A stretch of DNA of 64,000 bases from Isoetes taiwanensis (Eukaryota > Streptophyta > Lycopodiopsida > Isoetales > Isoetaceae). The stretch is taken from NCBI GenBank assembly GCA_021234155.1, contig JAJEKV010000334.1, positions 124,001 to 188,000 of the forward strand. The letters are read 5' to 3'. Positions 57,998 to 64,000 of the stretch are shown in pieces. A program made the position numbers and the translations under genes. Under the pieces are notes generated by a model that was not told the DNA's origin, searched no databases, and worked only from the letters and a program-made list of their open reading frames with translations. How positions within the stretch are numbered: position 1 is the first letter of the stretch; each line of letters opens with the position of its first letter.

Positions 57998-58977
57998 TCA
58001 CCCACTATGAACATCACCAGCTCCAAGAAAGGTCATCCACAACATAGGTGTAGCTTGAAGAGGCAAGCTTTCAATAACGTTAAAGGCCTCAGCTGGTTCC
58101 GCTGCACGTCCAAGTAAATCAATTACACGCCCATAATGTTCTATGGTTGGAGTACTGCCATACACTTCTTGATGAGAGACAAAATAATTGAATTCTTAGT
58201 GAACAGGCCGTCATGACTACACACAGACAATACATTAATAATGGTAAGATCATTGGCCTTCACAGCTTCATTTTGCATTGTCAAAAAGGTTAAAAGTGCT
58301 TCCTCACTATGACCATAATGCCCAAAGGCATAGTTGTCCATGAAACTAAAGTGTGCTCATCCATCGTATTGAAAGTTTTCCATGCATTCACCATGCTCCC
58401 ACATCTAATATACATATTAATAATGGCATTACCACTAATAGCATTTAGCTCATGTCCACTGACAACTATGTACACATGTATCAGCTTGCCCTCTTTTAAA
58501 TCTGTCAAGCTGGAACAAGTTTTAAGAATGCTGATGTAGGTGATTTTGTTTGGTTGCTGCAGCGCCTGTTTTGCATATCCTTCTTAAGAATAAATCGCAA
58601 CCATGGCATTCCATGAAACCAGATTCATCTCTTCCAAGGCTTGAAAAATGCTTCAAAAATCCTCGATGCATGTACATTTTCCATACATATTAGGAAGAGC
58701 AGTTCCGAAAACATGTGGCAAAGCCGTCATGTGGAGGATGTATGCATGTATTAGCTTGCAAGATGTGACCTTATCAGTACATGCATCAAACAGTGCTGAA
58801 AGTGAAATTATCGGGATTTAATCCTTCTTGCAGCAACTGTCTAAATAGTTGAGAAGCTAACCCATGTTGGACAAACGCTGCAATTACAGAAGTCCAAGCA
58901 ACCACATTCTGAATAATTATCTTATTAAAGAAGATCCCCATACATCTTGTAGAATATTAACCTTCCTATACATAATG
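57998..58977 (-). pseudogene. PPR protein, C-terminal part (downstream of the LINE-C insertion)
   Basis: Minus-strand fragments: KLIHAYILHMTALPHVFG, LVSWNAMVAIYS, LKEGKLIHVYIVVSGHELNA, ISGNAIINMYIRCGSMVNAW, YGHSEEALLTFLTMQNEAVK, then the E-motif region HYGRVIDLLGRAAEPAEAFN and VIESLPLQATPMLWMTFLGA. These are PLS-class PPR repeats ending at a stop at 57998. Such proteins bind organellar RNA, often for editing. Stops and frameshifts (for example near 58300 and 58630) and the LINE insertion make it dead. No DYW domain is present. Confidence 0.82.
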
Positions 58978-59503
58978 TTTTTTTTTTTTTAATTGAAGGC
59001 CTGTATATTGATGTATAGATAAAGGTACAAAATTTACTTTTTACAGGGACGTATAACCCAAAACCTTAATAACTTAAGAGTTATTTTTATAAAGAGTTTA
59101 AAGATAAAGCGATCAGACCATGAGCTGCTTTTTGTTCTGAAATATCATGTTGTCAGATCCTAGATTTCCATAAAATCAGAAGGGAGCCCTGAGATTATAG
59201 TTTGTGATTTTCCTTCCTCTCCCCCTGACCATAATAGATAGGATGCAAAAGGTGCTTAAGCAAGATGCCGCTTTGGTCATGTTGAATCTTCCCCTTTGTC
59301 CTTGGCCCATAATGTGTCTCTTGAACATTGGGAGGTTGGTCACAATGGCGATTGCATAAACACGGTTCCTCGTGCTCGCATGCATTTGGCGGCCAAAAAC
59401 CTTGATCCATTCCATGTTGGTGGTGGGATCTGTCTTCTTCCATATGATTTTCCGCACCAATATGAAAATGATCCCTGCAAAAGTCAATGATAAGAGTGTA
59501 AGA

Positions 59504-62500
59504 TTAGATGGCATCATTAATCCATTTAATATCATATGAAATCTGCCTGATAACTGCCTCAGGGTGAATGATTTCATTGTTAAAGATAAGAGTATTTCTC
59601 CCTTTCCACATCCTCCACAGGAGGATATAAATTCTCCAGTCATTCGGATTATAAGGCATGAAGAAGTCTAGAGAGCTCATAGAGGAGAGATTATAGCCCA
59701 AGAGATTTGAAGCTAGCTCCAAGACCCACTCAGACCAAATACAATCTCTGAAAAGGTGGTCCTCATCTTCTCTTTGTCCTAGGCATCTTGGACATACATC
59801 AGAATCTGCCATCTGCATTCTATATCTCTTATGATTTGTGGCCAAAGCTTTGTGCCATAGCTGCCACATAAATGATTTGATTTTAGGATAGATCGGGCTA
59901 GACCACATAAACTTCAAATTCCTCCTATATCTGTCCCTATCTATTCCCCATTTCTCCTGGATGGTCATTGAATTATCCCTCATGAGGAACCTGTAGGCCA
60001 TTTTAACTGTTAGGGTAGTTCTGCCATGACAATTCCAGTTATCATCCTCCTCCCTCCAATGGCCCTGTAGCAAAGTATTGCAGATGTTGTTGTAGAGAGT
60101 TTCACAAGTTTCTCCCTCTTCTGCCAGAGCAGAGTTTTCAAAGGGTATGATCCCATCTTCATTGTACATATCCCTGATTAGGTTTACTCCCTTGTTTCTC
60201 CAAAGCTTTGCCTGGTCTGGAAAATGACATGCTAGACATAATAAAGGATCATTAGTTAAAATGGCAGGGTTCCAGAAAATAGATTGATCCATGGATAGGC
60301 CCTCATCCCAATTGAATAATCCCTTCGTCATATTCCAAGCTTTAATCCATTTCTTGATCAGAGCTAGGACGGACTTGGGTATAGTAAATGGAAAGTAGAT
60401 GGCATGAGGAAGAACAATTTTGACCTGCCTCCAACCAAAGGACCAACACTTGCTTAAATAGTGCCTAATGATGATGGATACAGGGTGCTTGATCAAATTA
60501 TGAGCTGCCTTGAAAAAGTATTTAGCTGCTAGGGCCAGCCCCTGCTTCTCAATATTTATGACCCCCAGTCCACCATCCTTTTTCTTTTTGCAGCATTCTG
60601 CCATAGCCACCGGAGTCCAGCACCTTCTGTTTTGGCCACAAGAGATGTACCTGCCAATTATACTTTGCAGTTTGTTAGAAACCTTTTTTGGGGCAAGAAT
60701 AACTGAGGACTGATAAACATGGGATGAGGAAATAAAGAGTTAGCTATAATTGCCCTTCCCTGCTTTGAGATATACTTCGAATTTAGGCTATCCACCTTTT
60801 TTTGAAATTTTTCTATAATGTCAGCCCAAATATCAGAGGGGCTACTTTTTAACGCAAAGGGGATTCCCAGAATTTTTGAGGGAGACGTAGGGGAAATATA
60901 CTTACGCCCAAAAGGTCGGCCGTGTGCTCTCCTTTTACCTGGTCCTTAGCCAAGACTTTTGATTTGATAGGATTGATCCTGCAACCAGAAACATCTCCAA
61001 AGGCCTCCAGAATTATCTGGGTGTTGGTAATAGACTGATGATCCATTGATAGCATAATAAAAGTGTCATCTGCAAAGTGACCATTCAGGAATTGGTCAAC
61101 TCCTTCATGGTTTTCTGGAAGACTTAACCCTTGAATTAGATTGGAATTCTTAGCATCCTCCAATTTGCAATGGAGGGCCTCCATAATGATTAGGAAAAGG
61201 AAGGGGGCAAGGGGGCACCCTTGTTTTACCCCCCTCTTCAAAGGAAAGAATGGGCTACAGTCTCCATTGATCAGAACAGAAGATCTTGAGTTGTTGAGAA
61301 TAGCCTTAAAGATTTGAGTCACATCCTCAGAAAAACCTATAGCCCTGCAGCATTTACAGAGGAAGCTCCAGCTGACTGTGTCGAATGCCTTGGTGATATC
61401 CAGCTTCAAAAGGGCTATGTCCTGCTTGGAATCCTTAGCCCAGTTGAGGCCAAGGATAGCTGTCACAACATTATCCAAAATAAATCTGTCCTTGAGATAT
61501 GCAGCATGAGAGGAGCTTATTATCTTATCAAGAATAGGCTTGAGTCTCCTTGCAATCGTCCCTGAAATTAACTTGTAAACCACGTTTGATAGGGAAATTG
61601 GCCTATAGTTTGAGAAGGATGCCGGCATGTCCACCTTAGGAATCAATGCTATCAGACTAGTGTTTATCCTGGCATCCAGACATTTCCTTTCCCTGAACTC
61701 ATTAGCAATACTTGTTATACTATCCCCGAGTAGAGGCCAAGCCTTGAGGAAGAATTCCACTGGGAGACCATCTGGTCCGGGAGTTTTCCCCTTGTCCATT
61801 TCTTTGGCAGTTTGGAAAATCTCATTGTTTGTGAATGCCCTGTGAATAGTGAGATTATCTTCTACTGTCACTCTAGGCTGGATATTAATGAAACCGTCCA
61901 TCCTATTATGCAAACAGTCAGCATTGGTCCCCATAATGTTGGTGAAGTGCTCAGTGGCTGCCCGCTTAATTTGATCTTCCTCCACAATCACCTCATCTCC
62001 AACCTTTATATCGAAGATGTGATTTCTTTTAATTCTCCCTTTAGCCTTGGCGAAGAAGAACTTTGAACTACACCTCTCATCATCCTTGATTTCTCTTATT
62101 TTGGCCTTAAGCCTCCAACCTTGTGCGATTTTAATCTCCTCCCTCTCAAATGCCTTTAATGTTGTCCTTGAGCCTGCGGGCGGTAGAGAGAGTCTCTCGG
62201 AGTTATTAAGCGTGGCCATTTTCAACGATGAATGCTCTTCCCCATTCTTTTAGCCAATTTTTATGGCCTTGGAGACCACTATCCACGGAACATCCAACCA
62301 GGGACCCTCGGGCTTGGGAAATCTGGATATAACCTGCTCCAACCTGTCTAAAAAATCTTCCTGATCCAGCAAGTTAGTGTTCAATTTGAAGTAAGTTTTC
62401 CTTTTCCTAATTACAGTCCTATCCGAGATAACTAACTGCTGGGGGTAATGATCAAAGAGAGTATAACCCTCCAATTTAACAACTCTATTACTAAAATTCC

Positions 62501-63063
62501 AAAGATTCTCGGATAAATAAAACTTGTCATGAAGACAAAGGGTGGGGTCACTTCTCTTGTCCGTCCAGCTATAGGAGTTGGGCTTGGTCCTGGCCAAGGT
62601 GAGATTATGACTGTTGATTGAGATCTCCTCCAAGAATACACTCATCAAATTCAATGTTATCTAGACTGTTCTTAACCCTATTCCAAATACCTATCCTATC
62701 ACCTGGATTATTAAAGGCATAAATATTAACTAAGGCAATCCTAATACCAAGCAGGGTACATAATAAAATCTGCCATCTTCCTTCCCTGCCATTAACCATA
62801 TACTTATCAGAAAAATTTAGGTTATCCTTCCAGGCTATAGCTATCCCTGCAGAGGAGTCATTAGCAGGAATGGACCATAATTCATAACCAGGAGGGAGGG
62901 TCTTTCCAATCATTACCTGGTGATTGGAGTCATGGATTTTATGCTCTTGAAAGAAAATGATATCAGGGAGAAGAGTAGATAAGCAAACCTTTAACCTGTC
63001 CCTCTTGACACAATTATTGATCCCCTGGAGATTCCAGGCAACACAGTTAATTCTTCTATCCAT
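59504..63063 (-). pseudogene. LINE-C ORF2: endonuclease, reverse transcriptase, zinc-binding domain
   Basis: From the ATG at 63063: AP endonuclease (CVAWNLQGINN, IIFFQEHKIH, SSAGIAIAWKDNL, ILGGDLNQ); a frameshift near 62640; SYSWTDKR and FDHYPQQLVIS (62250-62654). Then comes reverse transcriptase in one 458-codon frame (60849-62225): GKTPGPDGLPVEFF, NYRPISLSNVVYKLISG, LKLDITKAFDTVSW, GVKQGCPLAPFLF, and catalytic FADD near 61066-61077 in place of YADD. After another break near 60850-60610, a 368-codon frame (59504-60610) ends with the zf-RVT domain (SFMWQLWHKALATNHKRY, CPRCLGQREDEDHLFRDC). Only about four lesions separate it from an intact ORF. Confidence 0.9.
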
Positions 63064-63218
63064 TAATATTTATACTTTCCTACCACTTGTCCAGCTTGGA
63101 TAGTGGATTTTCTGGGACTGGCTCTGCTGGGGCCTTGATAGAATTTCTTTTTTGCCCTTCCTTTCCTCTTATCCACAATCCTCCAGCCTGGTTCTCGATT
63201 TTCTGATCAAACTTAGTG
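63064..63218 (-). pseudogene. LINE-C ORF1 C-terminus (truncated)
   Basis: The minus strand reads KFDQKIENQAGGLWIRGKEG, then QKRNSIKAPAEPVPENPLSK and LDKW at a stop, just before the ORF2 ATG at 63063. Basic composition and position fit the tail of a LINE ORF1. The remainder was lost by 5' truncation. Confidence 0.6.
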
Positions 63219-63422
63219 TCCTATAATGATGTCAGTTGCAAAGTGATGCAAGACAATGGTGGCATGAATGAACTTACCTTGTAGAAGATCCATCTGAGTT
63301 GAAGAAGCATTCAGGTAAGTGACTGAGGAGATCTTATTTGGCATAATGCCTTCTCTTTGCATTTTTCTACATAACTGAAATGCCTCAGCCAAATGCCCAT
63401 AATGTGCATAAGCAGCAATCAT
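63219..63422 (-). pseudogene. PPR protein, part upstream of the LINE-C insertion
   Basis: The minus strand reads MIAAYAHYGHLAEAFQLCRK, MQREGIMPNKISSVTYLNAS and LLQGKFIHATIVLHHFATDI, then runs into LINE-C at IIG. It is a canonical PPR with the LLQGKFIHA linker of PLS-class proteins and is the direct upstream neighbour of the fragment at 57998-58977. Confidence 0.8.
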
Positions 63423-63632
63423 GGCATCAGAATATTATATTGCACAATCATGATAGTCCAAAAGTACACATTTTTATGGTGACAAAACCTTCTGTGCGTC
63501 CATTACAGACCCACATTACAATATATCTCAAGAAGTAAATTACCCATTATTCTCTCTTGCTAAAATCCATTTACGCTACTTTGACATGAACGCCTTACCC
63601 AATACGAAAGCCTTTTCTTTTGATACTTTGCC

Positions 63633-63866
63633 TTAGAAGGGATGCATAAGTAGCGACATCACTCTCCATTGCAGCCCGGAAAGATGTGTCAATTCACGCT
63701 TTAACGATCCACCTTTGTCCGAAATAGCACCCGTTCTAGTGTTTGAAAAAGGATTATGGATAGACAATTGCGCTTGAATTATTCGATGCACGATCTGAAT
63801 GTGCTCGCTCATTCTTCGGCGAGAAACGAAATGAATGGACAAATTAGATAACGATAATATTGACAA
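63633..63866 (-). pseudogene. Possible N-terminus of the same PPR gene
   Basis: A 77-codon minus-strand frame begins MSILSLSNLSIHFVSRRRMS, which is Ser/Arg-rich and acid-poor like an organelle-targeting peptide. It lies ~210 bp upstream of the PPR fragment in the same orientation. No PPR repeat is readable between, so the link is inferred from position and composition. Confidence 0.35.
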
Positions 63867-64000
63867 ATAATAATAGAAAGCAGAGACAAAAACATCCCTC
63901 GGACTACGGAGATAGAGTGCCCTACAAATGACAAATGAAGCCCAATTCTCTTACATTAAAAGCCGACAACTTGAAAAGATTCCGCCGTGTAATATATAGA

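Larger units (their letters stand above)
58978..63218 (-). mobile_element. LINE-C: L1-type LINE inserted in the PPR gene, 5'-truncated
   Basis: The 3' end is the T run at 58978-58990 (poly(A) on the minus strand). The 5' end is near 63218, inside the end of ORF1. The flanks tcctatacataatg (58964-58977) and tcctataatgatg (63219-63231) look like a mutated target duplication. PPR codons run up to both edges. It carries the ORF1 C-terminus and a full-length, few-lesion ORF2. It is younger-looking in its coding part than LINE-A but distinct in sequence. Confidence 0.88.

Overview
The window is nuclear DNA of a land plant with a large, repeat-rich genome. The evidence is a plant-type adenylosuccinate synthetase with long introns, a PLS-class pentatricopeptide-repeat (PPR) relic, a pollen Ole e 1-type secreted protein, a chromodomain Ty3/gypsy element, plant L1-type LINEs, a Rep-helicase Helitron, tRNA-derived SINE-like units and many small fold-back elements. 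Nothing bacterial or organellar was seen. The sparse genes and kilobase introns would suit a gymnosperm or another large-genome plant, but the species cannot be fixed from the sequence.

Layout. 1-3135: end of a Ty3/gypsy element (chromodomain, polypurine tract, 2.37-kb 3' LTR). 3939-9660: a structurally complete but decayed LINE (LINE-A) with a 13-bp target-site duplication. 10676-15341: a Helitron Rep/helicase gene with several frame lesions. 15728-17585: small repeats (two SINE-like pairs, two tandem duplications, a hAT-like MITE with an 8-bp target duplication, one more pol III-type head). 17927-21026: adenylosuccinate synthetase exons, beginning inside a dispersed palindromic repeat. 21027-30960: mostly unrecognised DNA with further copies of that repeat and microsatellites. 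30961-37537: two copies of a 3-kb unit. 37518-42262: SINE-like sequence, a relic of a second LINE family (LINE-B, plus strand), and a TTGAC-rich minisatellite. 42263-46812: mostly unrecognised. 46813-51550: a longer LINE-B relic on the minus strand. 54255-55109: the Ole e 1-like gene, the only locus here that looks intact. 55316-56675: a long hairpin beside a 23-bp-TIR element. 57998-63866: a PPR gene on the minus strand, broken by a 4.2-kb LINE (LINE-C).

Most coding sequence belongs to transposons and is decayed. The host loci are unrelated to one another: purine synthesis in plastids, probable organellar RNA processing (dead), and a secreted cell-wall or pollen-type protein.

The most notable signal is not a gene. 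The two 3-kb copies differ almost only where one copy has CTG or CAG, and the copy that looks damaged switches part-way along. The same signature appears to break adenylosuccinate synthetase exon 3. CWG is the plant CHG-methylation context, so the best explanation is uncorrected long-read consensus error at methylated CHG sites. Many frame breaks reported here may therefore be assembly errors.
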